NCBI GenBank assembly: GCA_002310995.1
Contig: DBYV01000012.1
Span: forward strand, 725 to 64,724
Source: a bacterium UBP6_UBA1177
GTDB taxonomy: Bacteria; UBP6; UBA1177
Direction of reading: 5' to 3'
DNA length: 64,000 bases
Under the pieces are notes generated by a model. The model was given only the letters and a program-made list of their open reading frames with translations. It had not been told where the DNA came from and ran no database searches. Position numbers and translations under genes: made by a program. How positions within the stretch are numbered: the first letter of the stretch is position 1; every line of letters begins with the position of its first letter. Positions 43,435-52,180 of this stretch are shown here, in pieces.

Positions 43435-44442
43435 CTATTTTGAGAGTTCCGCGAGTGTTTTCATTGCGTCGGAAAGACCTTTATACATCTTTTTGTACTC
43501 TTCCTTGCCCCAATCTTTAGGGTCCTTGCGGATGAAAGTCGTCAAATCTTCGCGGTTGTCGAATCTTGCAACAGGAATATTCCAGGTTTTGGTTGCGAAA
43601 ACCTCTTTTCCTTTCTTTTTGACGGTAACTGTGCGCTCGACTTTGACCGTATTGGGTTTGTCGCTTGTCTCGATGAGGTAAGCCATGTCGTCGCAGCCGT
43701 ATTCGCCAAGCATTACTTCAAGCGGAACACCGTGGTTGAGGATCGAGCTTTCGCCGTTCGGTTTTGCGCGCTCGTAGTTCTTTCTTCTGCTCTCTTCCGG
43801 CGTTACCCAGACATAAAGTATCGAAGCTCTGTTGAGGATGTGCTCTGAGAACATATCGAATGCAGCCGCATATCCCTGAGGAGGAGTGAGAGGCATCGTT
43901 GCGCCGTTCGCTCCGCCGCGTGCAAGCTCGATGACTATTGTCTTGTTTGTTTTGTCAGCCGCAGCCGTTGCGTTCTTTTCTTTAAGAAATTCAGCGACTT
44001 CTGCTTCAATAGCCTTTCCCGCAGCGATTCTGATATCCCACGGGATCTTTCCGAATTCGCGGCCAAGATCGAGTTTTTCACGGATATTGTCCATTCTGTC
44101 GAAAAGCCACTGAGCGGCAGAGGGAACATTGATGATGTTGGAGTTTACGAGGTCTTCGTAATCCTCGTTGAGAAGCTCTATCAGAGTTGACCATTCCATC
44201 TGATCCTTGAAAGGACGTGTCGCACCTTTGTAGAAAATGTAGTGCCAGCCGAGTTTGCTGAGTTCGTCGTCGATTCTGTGCATGAAATGAACATAGGGAT
44301 AGTCGTCAAGCTGAAGCGTCTCCCCCATGTGCATGTCGTTTTCGCACTGCTTTTTGGTGAGATGTTCCATAAATCTGCGTACTTCTGACTTCCCCGAAGC
44401 CGGAAGGGCAAGCAATAAAACGGTGTCAAGCAGTTTTGCCAT
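43435..44442 (-). CDS. P-loop protein, possible nucleoside-type kinase
   Basis: Cytosolic protein of 335 residues. The start is ATG 44442 with GAGGAG before it. The N-terminus has LLALPASGKSEVRRF, a Walker A of the A-x-x-A-S-G-K-S type. A lid-like CENDMHMGETLQLDDYPYVHFM follows, then FKDQMEWSTLIELL and an IVIELARGGANG segment. TPEESRRKNYERA may be a lid helix. I do not recognise a characterised family; a small-molecule kinase is the likeliest reading. It precedes an EamA transporter and has its own promoter (TTGACA-16-TATAAG). Confidence 0.6.
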   Translation of the reverse strand: MAKLLDTVLLLALPASGKSEVRRFMEHLTKKQCENDMHMGETLQLDDYPYVHFMHRIDDELSKLGWHYIFYKGATRPFKDQMEWSTLIELLNEDYEDLVNSNIINVPSAAQWLFDRMDNIREKLDLGREFGKIPWDIRIAAGKAIEAEVAEFLKEKNATAAADKTNKTIVIELARGGANGATMPLTPPQGYAAAFDMFSEHILNRASILYVWVTPEESRRKNYERAKPNGESSILNHGVPLEVMLGEYGCDDMAYLIETSDKPNTVKVERTVTVKKKGKEVFATKTWNIPVARFDNREDLTTFIRKDPKDWGKEEYKKMYKGLSDAMKTLAELSK

Positions 44443-44476
44443 TTTTCTCTCCTCTGTCAAAAAATTAAAACTGCTA

Positions 44477-44504
44477 CTTATAAAACATCGCTTTAAAATG
44501 TCAA
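44477..44504 (-). promoter_or_regulatory. Promoter of the P-loop protein gene
   Basis: Minus-strand TTGACA (44499-44504), 16 bases, TATAAG (44477-44482), divergent from the nfu promoter. Confidence 0.6.
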
Positions 44505-44548
44505 AAAGAAAGCGCGAAATTCATTTTGCAGCAAAGGACTGCCAATTC

Positions 44549-44576
44549 TTGACTTGCACTGCTTTATCCCTATAAT
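44549..44576 (+). promoter_or_regulatory. Promoter of the nfu gene
   Basis: TTGACT (44549-44554), 16 bases, TATAAT (44571-44576), 42 bases before the ATG. Confidence 0.65.
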
Positions 44577-44618
44577 TCTCTGTTTTTGTTTTTTTACTTA
44601 ATTTTTAGGGAGATTACA

Positions 44619-44855
44619 ATGGCTGCAAACGATTGGAAAGAAAAGGTAAAAGAGGTTCTTGAAGAAGTCCGTCCAGCACTTCAGAGAGACGGCGGAGATG
44701 TCGAACTTAAGGAAGTAACAGACGACGGTATCGTAAAGGTTGCTCTTCAGGGTCACTGCGCAGGCTGCCCGATGAGTCAGATGACTCTCAAAATGGGAAT
44801 CGAACAGCACCTCAAAAGCCTCGTTCCGGAAGTAAAAGAGGTCGTAAACGTCTAA
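44619..44855 (+). CDS. NifU C-terminal domain (Nfu-type) Fe-S scaffold
   Basis: Small protein of 78 residues that carries a [4Fe-4S] cluster to targets. The start is ATG 44619 after AGGGAG; an upstream in-frame ATG has no site. The cluster motif is CAGCP in GHCAGCPMSQMTLKMGIE, and the N-terminus is VRPALQRDGGDVELKEV. It is a stand-alone Nfu domain, lacking the A-type extension of NfuA. It complements the short IscU at 10203. Confidence 0.93.
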   Translation: MAANDWKEKVKEVLEEVRPALQRDGGDVELKEVTDDGIVKVALQGHCAGCPMSQMTLKMGIEQHLKSLVPEVKEVVNV

Positions 44856-44909
44856 AATCTTCTAAAAAACTGCGACAGGCAGGAAAAGCTTCTTTATTCG
44901 GAGGATAAA

Positions 44910-45680
44910 ATGCTTTCCATAGTTCCGCTCGGCTGTTACGGCAGCGATCTTGAAAATAAAAAGTGCATATCTATGCTGGTTACCCCGTCAACAGTTATTG
45001 ACACAGGCTCAATCATGTCGTCTCTCGATACGAACCAGCTTCTTGCAATAAAACATGTCATCATTACACATTCCCACTTTGATCACATAAAAAATCTTCC
45101 GATTTTCGCCGATTTCATGCTTTCGCTCGGGAATCATTCGTTTACGGTTTATACGACCGAAAACATTATGGCTCAGGTGATGGAACACATTTTCAACGAC
45201 CTCATCTGGCCTGATTTCACAAAGCTGCCGACAAAAAAGAACCCGACGATAAAGTTTCAGCCAATAAAGTTCGACGAGACTTTTACGATTGAAGGGATTG
45301 AATTTCTGCCAATCGAAGTGAACCATGTCGTCGAGTCTCTTGGATTCATTCTCAGGAAAAACGGCGAAGCGATAGCCTACTCCGGCGACACTGGAATCTG
45401 TGAAAATTTTGTAAACCACATAAATGATGATCATTCAATAAAAACAATTTGCTGGGAGACATCGTTTCCGAACAGACTTGAAAAACTTGCGACAGCGTCG
45501 AAACATCTCACACCATCGCAACTTTCTGGTGAACTTGCAAAAATAAAACACCACTGTGACATACATACTTTCCACCTGAAACCCAATCTGGAAGATGAGA
45601 TAATTGACGACATTAAAAGTATCAAAAGTCCGATGAAAATCATCCCGATGAAGCAGAAACGTCCTATAACAGTATCTTGA
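44910..45680 (+). CDS. Class II cyclic-nucleotide phosphodiesterase-like protein
   Basis: Metallo-beta-lactamase-fold protein of 256 residues. The metal motif THSHFDHI is near residue 50, and LPIEVNHVVESLGFIL, SGDTGICENF and SFPNRLEKLATASKHLT match the class II cAMP phosphodiesterase signature with its further His/Asp ligands. It would hydrolyse cyclic nucleotides; other MBL substrates are possible. GGAGG precedes the ATG. Its stop overlaps an alternative TTG start of the RNase G gene, so the two are cotranscribed, probably from the nfu promoter. Confidence 0.82.
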   Translation: MLSIVPLGCYGSDLENKKCISMLVTPSTVIDTGSIMSSLDTNQLLAIKHVIITHSHFDHIKNLPIFADFMLSLGNHSFTVYTTENIMAQVMEHIFNDLIWPDFTKLPTKKNPTIKFQPIKFDETFTIEGIEFLPIEVNHVVESLGFILRKNGEAIAYSGDTGICENFVNHINDDHSIKTICWETSFPNRLEKLATASKHLTPSQLSGELAKIKHHCDIHTFHLKPNLEDEIIDDIKSIKSPMKIIPMKQKRPITVS

Positions 45681-45685
45681 AACAA

Positions 45686-47212
45686 ATGAACAGACAAATT
45701 ATAGTAAACAACACTTACGGCGAAAAAAGAATTGCCATACTTGAAGACAGAAAACTCGTTGAACTACATGTAATCCATTCTGACGAGAGCAGCTGCCTTT
45801 CAAACATATATTCCGGAATAGTCCGCCGCGTCCTTCCAGGAATGCAGTCAGCGTTCGTCGAATTCGGCGGTGCAAGAACCGGTTTCATCCACGCAAACGA
45901 CCTGAAAGTCAACATAACTTATGAAGAATATCAGAAAAATATCGAAAGCGATGACGATGATCCCGCCATTGACGATCAAACATCTGAAACACAGAACGAA
46001 TCGCGCAAATTCACTGACATCACCGAATATGCGAAAGAAGGCAACAGAATTTTAGTTCAGGTCGTGAAAGAACCGATAGGACAGAAAGGGGCGAAACTCA
46101 CAACGCACATTTCACTCGCCGGAAGATACTGCGTGCTACTGCCAACAATTAGCCATATCGGCGTAAGCAAAAAAATCAACGACCGCGAAAAGCGCGACGA
46201 ACTCAGGGAATTCGGACAGAAAGTGCTGAATAAGGGTTACGGCATAATCCTTAGGACTCTCGCAGCCGAAACAGACCTTAAAACCATCGAAAAAGAGGTG
46301 GTTTTTCTTATAAAAAAATGGATCTCAATACAAAATACTTTTCAAAAGGGCAAAGGAACAGCACTAATCGAAGCAGCTCTTGATCCGATGCTTGATTTCG
46401 TACAGAATACCGGCATGGATGAACTTTCCGAGATTGTTGTCGACAACAAAAACGACGAAAAGGCTGTACGCGATTACTTTGCCTTCTACGGGGAAAACCC
46501 CGATGACAAGGTTAAATTTTACGACCTGCCCTACCCGATTTTTGACTACTATTCGATTGAGCCCGAAGTTACCAAACTGGTAAAGAAAAAAATATGGCTT
46601 AAAAGCGGCGGCTTTCTTATCATCGAACAGACAGAGGCTCTGACTGTTATTGACGTGAATACTGGCAAATTTGTCGGGAAAGGCGATCTGGAAAGTACCG
46701 TAGTCAAAACCAATTGCGAAGCGGCAGAAGAAATCGCATACCACTTGAGACTCAGAAATTTAGCCGGAATAATCGTCGTTGACTTCATAGATATGCGCAA
46801 TCAGGTAAACAAGAAAAAAGTTATAACAAAACTCGAAAAAGAGCTTGAAAAAGACCCTGCAAAATGCACGGTTTTCTACTTTACGCGCCTTGGTTTAATC
46901 CAGATAACACGCAAAAGAACGACCGAAAGCAACATCTCGTCGCTTACCGAACCGTGTCCTTACTGCAGCGGCAACGGCATAATCCGCTCACGTGAAACCC
47001 TAACATTCCAGATTTTCCGCGAAATAAAAAAACATGTAAAGCTTTACAACAGCAAAGTTTTAACAGTAAAAGCTCATCCTGAAACTATTTTTGCACTTGA
47101 ACAGAAATATTCAGAAGAACTCGAAAAACTCAAAAAAGAACTCAAAATCTCGGTAAACACCGAATCAGACAATACACTCCACAGAGAATCATTTGCAGTA
47201 GATGAGAAATAA
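45686..47212 (+). CDS. rng: Ribonuclease G/E
   Basis: Endoribonuclease of about 508 residues involved in rRNA processing and mRNA decay. The N-terminal S1-like domain carries YSGIVRRVLPGMQSAFVEFG, with an insertion of acidic residues (about 85-110). The catalytic metal region has EALTVIDVNTGKFVGKG and later VVDFIDM (both Asp). The Zn-link is CPYCSGNG, which joins subunits in this family. There is no long C-terminal tail, so it is the RNase G form. ATG 45686 is used; a TTG at 45677 overlaps the upstream stop. No Shine-Dalgarno is clear. Confidence 0.93.
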   Translation: MNRQIIVNNTYGEKRIAILEDRKLVELHVIHSDESSCLSNIYSGIVRRVLPGMQSAFVEFGGARTGFIHANDLKVNITYEEYQKNIESDDDDPAIDDQTSETQNESRKFTDITEYAKEGNRILVQVVKEPIGQKGAKLTTHISLAGRYCVLLPTISHIGVSKKINDREKRDELREFGQKVLNKGYGIILRTLAAETDLKTIEKEVVFLIKKWISIQNTFQKGKGTALIEAALDPMLDFVQNTGMDELSEIVVDNKNDEKAVRDYFAFYGENPDDKVKFYDLPYPIFDYYSIEPEVTKLVKKKIWLKSGGFLIIEQTEALTVIDVNTGKFVGKGDLESTVVKTNCEAAEEIAYHLRLRNLAGIIVVDFIDMRNQVNKKKVITKLEKELEKDPAKCTVFYFTRLGLIQITRKRTTESNISSLTEPCPYCSGNGIIRSRETLTFQIFREIKKHVKLYNSKVLTVKAHPETIFALEQKYSEELEKLKKELKISVNTESDNTLHRESFAVDEK

Positions 47213-47225
47213 CAGAAATCAGAGA

Positions 47226-49235
47226 TTAATCCTCTGCTTCTTCCTCTCTTGATTCCATATCATTGTTAAAAACAGAAACCTGGTCGCGCCCGTGTTCTTT
47301 TGAATAGTAAAGCGCAGTATCTGCATTTTTGATAAGGTCATCCGCACTCATAGAAGGCATCGGATAAGAAGAAACACCAAGTGAAATCGTTATATTCAAA
47401 GGAGATCCGTCGGCATTTACCGATGAATCACGAACAATATTCCTGATTTTTTCAGCAATATTCGATGCATCGCCAATAGATGTATTGTAAAGAAGTATTA
47501 CGAATTCCTCTCCGCCGTAACGCGCTGCAAAATCGACTTTGCGGATTGATTTTTTGATTGTCGACGAAATAAAACGGATGACATCGTCGCCCGCTTTGTG
47601 ACCGTAGGTATCATTAACCTTCTTAAAGAAATCAATATCAAGCATTACCATTGAAAGCTGAACTTTTGCCCTGCTCGCTTCGCTTATCTTCTGTTCAATC
47701 ATGTTGTTGAAACAGCGCCTGTTGTAAAGCCCTGTAAGACCGTCGATGTTTGAAAGTTCCTCCATCTTCTGGAACATCTCTATGTTGTTGAGTGCCGATG
47801 TAACGACTTTTGAAATCATCCTGACCGATGCTGAATGTTTCTTAAGTTCTTCAAAATCCTTCGTCGTATCAGTAAGAACGGAAATAGTTCCTTTAACATC
47901 GTTTTTAAAGGTCATGCAACGTATCATGATGCAGCTTTTCTTGTTCAAATCGTCGAATTCAGGCGGAAAAAACGGCTTAGACTTCCGTTTATTCACATCT
48001 GTCGCTTCATAGTAATCATCTATTTTACCGTTTACCATCATTGCATGAACCGACTGCGGATCTTTTATTTCAGCGGTAACGGGATCGTTTATATCAGACA
48101 CTTCAAACTTAGGCTTTCCTTTTGCAAACTCCTTAACAGAAAAAGAATAGCCTGTGAAAGTGTTTTCCTCGCCCTTTTTTGCGACAAAAACGCCGCTTGC
48201 TTCAGGAGCAAGATTGAATATCGCAAGTGCAGCAGCTTTGAGAAGTTCATCGTGATCAAAAGCATCAACAATATTTGAAGTTTCCTGATAAAGTGTAGCA
48301 TTTCTCTGCTTTTCAACAGAAATATGACTAAAAGTCTCTGACTGCCTGAGCTGTTCCAGGACATCGTCTTTTATCTCGGAGAACTTCTGGACAAGCTCCT
48401 CCTTGTCAATCTTTCCTTTGACATTAGTATCGACGACAACAACATACTCTGGATCAAAAAGCGTTACATCATCGGAATCAACCAGCGAAACAGGATAATA
48501 TATTCTGAAGTTGTATTCAGGCAACATCGGGATATTTTCTCTGTCATCATCAAGAAGCGCATTGGCCGCAACTTCAGTTTTATCATGTACAGCCCTGAAC
48601 AGAAGACCCTTTAACTCGAATTCTGTATCGGATTCATATATTTTAGCCATTCCGCCAGGCAGAAGTACGACCAAACGCAGATAGACAGGTTTGTTATTGA
48701 AATTTTTAGTGCGGACAAGATACTTTTTCAATGGTCTGAAAGGATCTTTGACAAGCGGCATACTTACTTGCGGCTTCATTGCAATAGGCGTTGCAGGACG
48801 ATCTTCCAGAATAAACGACAAACCTTTTCTCATAAACACCCAGACACCTATTGAAGAAAAAAGGAAAAGAACATATACGATAAAAACGGAATAATCTGAA
48901 ATATTTCCGCTGCAAATCATCAGGATAAAAGATGTGGCAGCAAACACGAAATAAGAAATGTCATCACTTTTCTGTAAAGTCAGAGGAAGAGCAAGAAAAA
49001 GAAGCGGCAAAACCGGACTGCTGTCAACTCCGCCGGAAACAATGAATACAGGAAGAAGGAAAAGCTGTACAGGAATTCTCTTCTTTTCAACAACACGAAT
49101 GTAAATTACAAGAAAAACAAAAATGCTCCACAATATAACAAGAAACGGGACACTGTCCTTGAAATAAATTGAAAGAAGCGAAAATAAAAGGGTCAGAATA
49201 TGACCAAAAAAACGAAATTCCAATAAAGCTGTCAT
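47226..49235 (-). CDS. Membrane diguanylate cyclase
   Basis: Protein of 669 residues that makes the second messenger c-di-GMP. Four to five transmembrane helices lie in the first 140 residues. A linker, a GAF-like region (about 290-470) and a GGDEF domain follow. The active site is RYGGEEF, five bases of code after an RKVD that fits the inhibitory I-site (RxxD), so both activity and feedback control look intact. It is the last gene of a five-gene operon and overlaps the FtsB-like gene by four bases. Cell-envelope signals are a plausible input given its neighbours. Confidence 0.93.
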   Translation of the reverse strand: MTALLEFRFFGHILTLLFSLLSIYFKDSVPFLVILWSIFVFLVIYIRVVEKKRIPVQLFLLPVFIVSGGVDSSPVLPLLFLALPLTLQKSDDISYFVFAATSFILMICSGNISDYSVFIVYVLFLFSSIGVWVFMRKGLSFILEDRPATPIAMKPQVSMPLVKDPFRPLKKYLVRTKNFNNKPVYLRLVVLLPGGMAKIYESDTEFELKGLLFRAVHDKTEVAANALLDDDRENIPMLPEYNFRIYYPVSLVDSDDVTLFDPEYVVVVDTNVKGKIDKEELVQKFSEIKDDVLEQLRQSETFSHISVEKQRNATLYQETSNIVDAFDHDELLKAAALAIFNLAPEASGVFVAKKGEENTFTGYSFSVKEFAKGKPKFEVSDINDPVTAEIKDPQSVHAMMVNGKIDDYYEATDVNKRKSKPFFPPEFDDLNKKSCIMIRCMTFKNDVKGTISVLTDTTKDFEELKKHSASVRMISKVVTSALNNIEMFQKMEELSNIDGLTGLYNRRCFNNMIEQKISEASRAKVQLSMVMLDIDFFKKVNDTYGHKAGDDVIRFISSTIKKSIRKVDFAARYGGEEFVILLYNTSIGDASNIAEKIRNIVRDSSVNADGSPLNITISLGVSSYPMPSMSADDLIKNADTALYYSKEHGRDQVSVFNNDMESREEEAED

Positions 49236-49516
49236 TTTTCGGGTGTATATCTGTATTTATATTGATCCGGGCGCAACATTTTGTATTTTATCCGCAGGAG
49301 CTCTTCTGCAGCTCTTGGATCTTTGGAAAAACGCTCTATCTTCCAATGCAAGAGATCTTTTTCACGATTTATCGTGTGTTGTTTTTCTTCGATTATCCTG
49401 ATTTTATCTCTGTTACGGTCAAATTCACCATAAGAAGAAATTATATCGTAGAGACAAAAAACTGAAAAAACCAGAAACACTAAACCGAAAAGAAAAAATA
49501 TCTGCTTTCTTTTCAT
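49232..49516 (-). CDS. FtsB/DivIC-like septum formation protein
   Basis: Protein of 94 residues. One transmembrane helix (residues 6-25) is followed by a short coiled coil (about 35-65) and the family's C-terminal block with ERFSKDPRAAEELLRIKYKM, including the Leu-Arg-x-Lys-Tyr segment typical of FtsB/DivIC. It would act in the division complex with FtsL and FtsQ. It overlaps ExbD-like by four bases upstream and the cyclase by four bases downstream. Confidence 0.85.
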   Translation of the reverse strand: MKRKQIFFLFGLVFLVFSVFCLYDIISSYGEFDRNRDKIRIIEEKQHTINREKDLLHWKIERFSKDPRAAEELLRIKYKMLRPDQYKYRYTPEK

Positions 49517-49923
49517 TCTTTCGCCCTCGTTGCAACAGCTATATTCTCAAATTTCAAAGACTTGAGTATATCAAGAATTTCCGTTACCTTGCCGTGCTGA
49601 GTAGTAGCATCAGCTTTAATGACAATAACATATTTTAAACGCATATCCGTGTCAAATTTTGAAAGGAATTCTTTCACATCTTCCGTTGAAGCGACTTCCG
49701 TTCCACCTAGAGCGATCCTGCCGTCTGAACTTATTGCAATCTCGAACTTTTCGGCCGAGATGAGCGGCGTATCGGAACTTGCTTTGGGCAGATCTACTTT
49801 AAGCCCTGATTCCTTAACAAAAGTGCTGGTTAGTGAGAAGAATATGAGAAGCGTGAAAAGAACATCGACAAGCGAACTTATATCGATGGAAAAATCTTTA
49901 CCGGCGCGTCTCTTCAGTTCCAT
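49513..49923 (-). CDS. ExbD/TolR-family protein
   Basis: Protein of 136 residues. One transmembrane helix has the essential Asp (DISSLVDVLFTLLIFFS) followed by a periplasmic domain of ExbD/TolR type (ESGLKVDLPKAS ... VVIKADATTQHGKV). These proteins couple proton flow to energise envelope machines with an ExbB/TolQ partner. No ExbB/TolQ gene is in the window, unless the partner lies elsewhere. Its start shares one base with the nucleotidyltransferase stop. Confidence 0.92.
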   Translation of the reverse strand: MELKRRAGKDFSIDISSLVDVLFTLLIFFSLTSTFVKESGLKVDLPKASSDTPLISAEKFEIAISSDGRIALGGTEVASTEDVKEFLSKFDTDMRLKYVIVIKADATTQHGKVTEILDILKSLKFENIAVATRAKE

Positions 49924-51224
49924 CAGCCCCTCTTTGTATCAGAAAAAGGAGAAAACAAAAAATAGACAAACGGAACAAATCCTACGAACCATTCAGGGAA
50001 AATAAGCAAAGATCCCAGATAAACAAGCCAGAAAAGAGAAGGTGAAAGCCACGTTGATGCAATACTATCAGGAATCTGCGGCAGCTCAAGACGCTGAAGA
50101 AGAGCTGGTGACAGAGAAACTCCGAACATAACTACAACAAGAGGCAACGCAACCAAAAGTGTACCGCAAACACCTAAAACAACAGGAAGAACCGCAAGTA
50201 TGAAGTTGAATTTCCATGAGAACAGGAAATTCTCGTTCTTCAGCGGAACAGTTCTGACATTATTTCTGATTTTGTTGAGATAAAAAACAAAAGTCGCCAG
50301 CAGAAGCGTAACAACTGAAAGCTGCGGCAAATCAGCAAAAAGGGCAACCGCCGTCAGCAGAAGCGAGACAATGAAAACTATTGTCCCCAGCATATTCCAG
50401 TCAAAATGCTCCTTTTCAAGACATCGCAAAGCCGCCTCTTTCGCGCTTTTGGCAAATATTTTATTTGAAAAAAAGCAAAAAGAGTCTTTTTTATCAAGAT
50501 AGTTGTCTATCAGACGCTCTTCCGCTTCGTTTTTCATCGAAGGAGTGTCGACATCCTGCCACAGATGCCCGGTCATTTCAGCGCAGGCGAACTTTCTCTC
50601 ACGCGCCTCCATTCCCATGACATCGGATATAGAAACATCACCTTTCGTATCGTAAATCTCCTGAAGCATCGGGAACACAGCTGGTTTGCAAAGGAAAAGC
50701 CCTGTATCGACCGCATCATATGAAGGAAGTTCCTTGCCTATTGTCGTGATTTCACCATCTTCCGTAACTACTTTTGTCGCATCATCCAGATCAAAGACAC
50801 CTTCGATGTTTCTGTCAACTGAAAGAATGACATCATATTTTTCAAGTTTCGGTTCGGCTTTTTCTAGAAAATCGGCAAAAAAATCGTTGGAAAAAATATG
50901 ATCCGACATCGAAAGCATGAATGGCGCATCATCCAGACAATCCTTGGAACGAAGCAGCGAAATGCCGTTTTTCTTGTTGTATTCTGTGTTCTCGGCAAAA
51001 ACAACACCCTGAATATTGTTCTTTTTTATATATTCCCTGATCTGGTCGCCGCGATATCCGACAACGACAACAACCTTTTCAATACCGACAGACTGCATTA
51101 AAGTGATAACACGCTCAATCAAAGCCATACCACCGACAGGCATGAGAGGCTTAGGTTCGTTGCGACCTTCACTGTTGAGCCTGCTGCCAAGTCCACTTGC
51201 AAGGATAACGCCCTGTTTTATCAT
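49923..51224 (-). CDS. Nucleotidyltransferase fused to a membrane domain
   Basis: Protein of 433 residues. Residues 1-240 form a sugar/alcohol-phosphate nucleotidyltransferase (GVILASGLGSRL, PKPLMPVGG, LSMSDHIF) most like the cytidylyltransferases for inositol phosphate or choline phosphate. From about 275 there are five or so transmembrane helices ending in a basic tail. The next gene upstream encodes a CDP-alcohol phosphatidyltransferase. In archaea and Thermotoga an inositol-phosphate cytidylyltransferase is fused to such a transferase; here they are separate and the first has another membrane part. The product is probably a CDP-alcohol for a phosphodiester lipid or solute (inference). Confidence 0.8.
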   Translation of the reverse strand: MIKQGVILASGLGSRLNSEGRNEPKPLMPVGGMALIERVITLMQSVGIEKVVVVVGYRGDQIREYIKKNNIQGVVFAENTEYNKKNGISLLRSKDCLDDAPFMLSMSDHIFSNDFFADFLEKAEPKLEKYDVILSVDRNIEGVFDLDDATKVVTEDGEITTIGKELPSYDAVDTGLFLCKPAVFPMLQEIYDTKGDVSISDVMGMEARERKFACAEMTGHLWQDVDTPSMKNEAEERLIDNYLDKKDSFCFFSNKIFAKSAKEAALRCLEKEHFDWNMLGTIVFIVSLLLTAVALFADLPQLSVVTLLLATFVFYLNKIRNNVRTVPLKNENFLFSWKFNFILAVLPVVLGVCGTLLVALPLVVVMFGVSLSPALLQRLELPQIPDSIASTWLSPSLFWLVYLGSLLIFPEWFVGFVPFVYFLFSPFSDTKRG

Positions 51225-51232
51225 GTTCGCCT

Positions 51233-52033
51233 CTAAGCTTTAGGTTGCATATCTTTAGCGATTTCCGCCTTTTTCGCCACAATGTATTCCTTGTATCCGT
51301 CAAGATCGCCTTTATCGTAACAAACCGGAGACAAAAACGTGTATACAAGCATATGGAAAAGAAGACAGTCAAGAACCCAAGGCTCGCCAGTAACAGCCGT
51401 AGCTACTCCGCTTGCGACAAGCATGAGAACCGCAATACTCATAAAAAATTTAAATCTTTTGTTGAAGTGACGTCCGTGATGACTTACAAACGGTCTGAAT
51501 GAAAGATTGTTCCAGCCTATCCATATAAACAGAGGAATAAGGAAATATTTGTAGAAAGGAAGATATTCAGCCGGAAGATACTTGCTGAGGTGCGTTCCGG
51601 CTCCGATGAGACTCATCAAATAAAAAGCCGAGACCGGACGCGGAGTGCCGAGGAAGAAACGCGGAAAATCAATATCGTAGACTTCGTTTCTTGCATGCCT
51701 TATGCAACCGAAAACAAGCGGAACCATACCCATGCAGTAAGCAACAAGCGCGTTCAGAAAACCGCCATCCGGAACTTTGTAGAAAGCATAGACTACAAAA
51801 GCGGGGCATACAGCGTAAGTTACATGGTCCGCGATAAGATCGAGTTCTTTTCCGAAATCATTGCTCATTTTAGTAATTCTAGCAACTATACCGTCGCAAA
51901 AATCGAGAACAAAAGCAACCATAACCAAATAGCAAGCCTGCTGAATATTGCCTTCTATTGCCATAACGGCAGAGAGAAAACCAATGGCAACATTACCCAA
52001 AGTGACAACATCCTTCAGATGAACGAGTCTCAT
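51233..52033 (-). CDS. CDP-alcohol phosphatidyltransferase (PssA-like)
   Basis: Membrane enzyme of 266 residues. The complete family motif D-x2-DG-x2-AR-x8-G-x3-D-x3-D is present in DFCDGIVARITKMSNDFGKELDLIAD. Several helices follow. The N-terminus (VTLGNVAIGFLSAVMAIEG) and length resemble phosphatidylserine synthases, so headgroup transfer from CDP-diacylglycerol is likely; with the adjacent cytidylyltransferase-like gene another CDP-alcohol is possible. GGAGG stands five bases before the ATG. First gene of the five-gene operon. A weak TATATG followed by CCG lies about 40 bases upstream. Confidence 0.88.
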   Translation of the reverse strand: MRLVHLKDVVTLGNVAIGFLSAVMAIEGNIQQACYLVMVAFVLDFCDGIVARITKMSNDFGKELDLIADHVTYAVCPAFVVYAFYKVPDGGFLNALVAYCMGMVPLVFGCIRHARNEVYDIDFPRFFLGTPRPVSAFYLMSLIGAGTHLSKYLPAEYLPFYKYFLIPLFIWIGWNNLSFRPFVSHHGRHFNKRFKFFMSIAVLMLVASGVATAVTGEPWVLDCLLFHMLVYTFLSPVCYDKGDLDGYKEYIVAKKAEIAKDMQPKA

Positions 52034-52180
52034 TTTTCCTCCAAATAAAAAACCGAAACAAAAAAAACGGCATATAATAAGGAAAAATATTCAAAAATCA
52101 CTTTTTATTAGGGAAAAACTTTTTGAAATTAAGAAAAAAAGAGAAAAAACGGTTGAAGAATATATTGATTGAAAAAACTA

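Noticed and set aside
47195..47240. CAGAG...CTCTG hairpin between rng and the cyclase as a terminator
   Set aside because: Stem of five pairs without a T-run and partly inside coding sequence.
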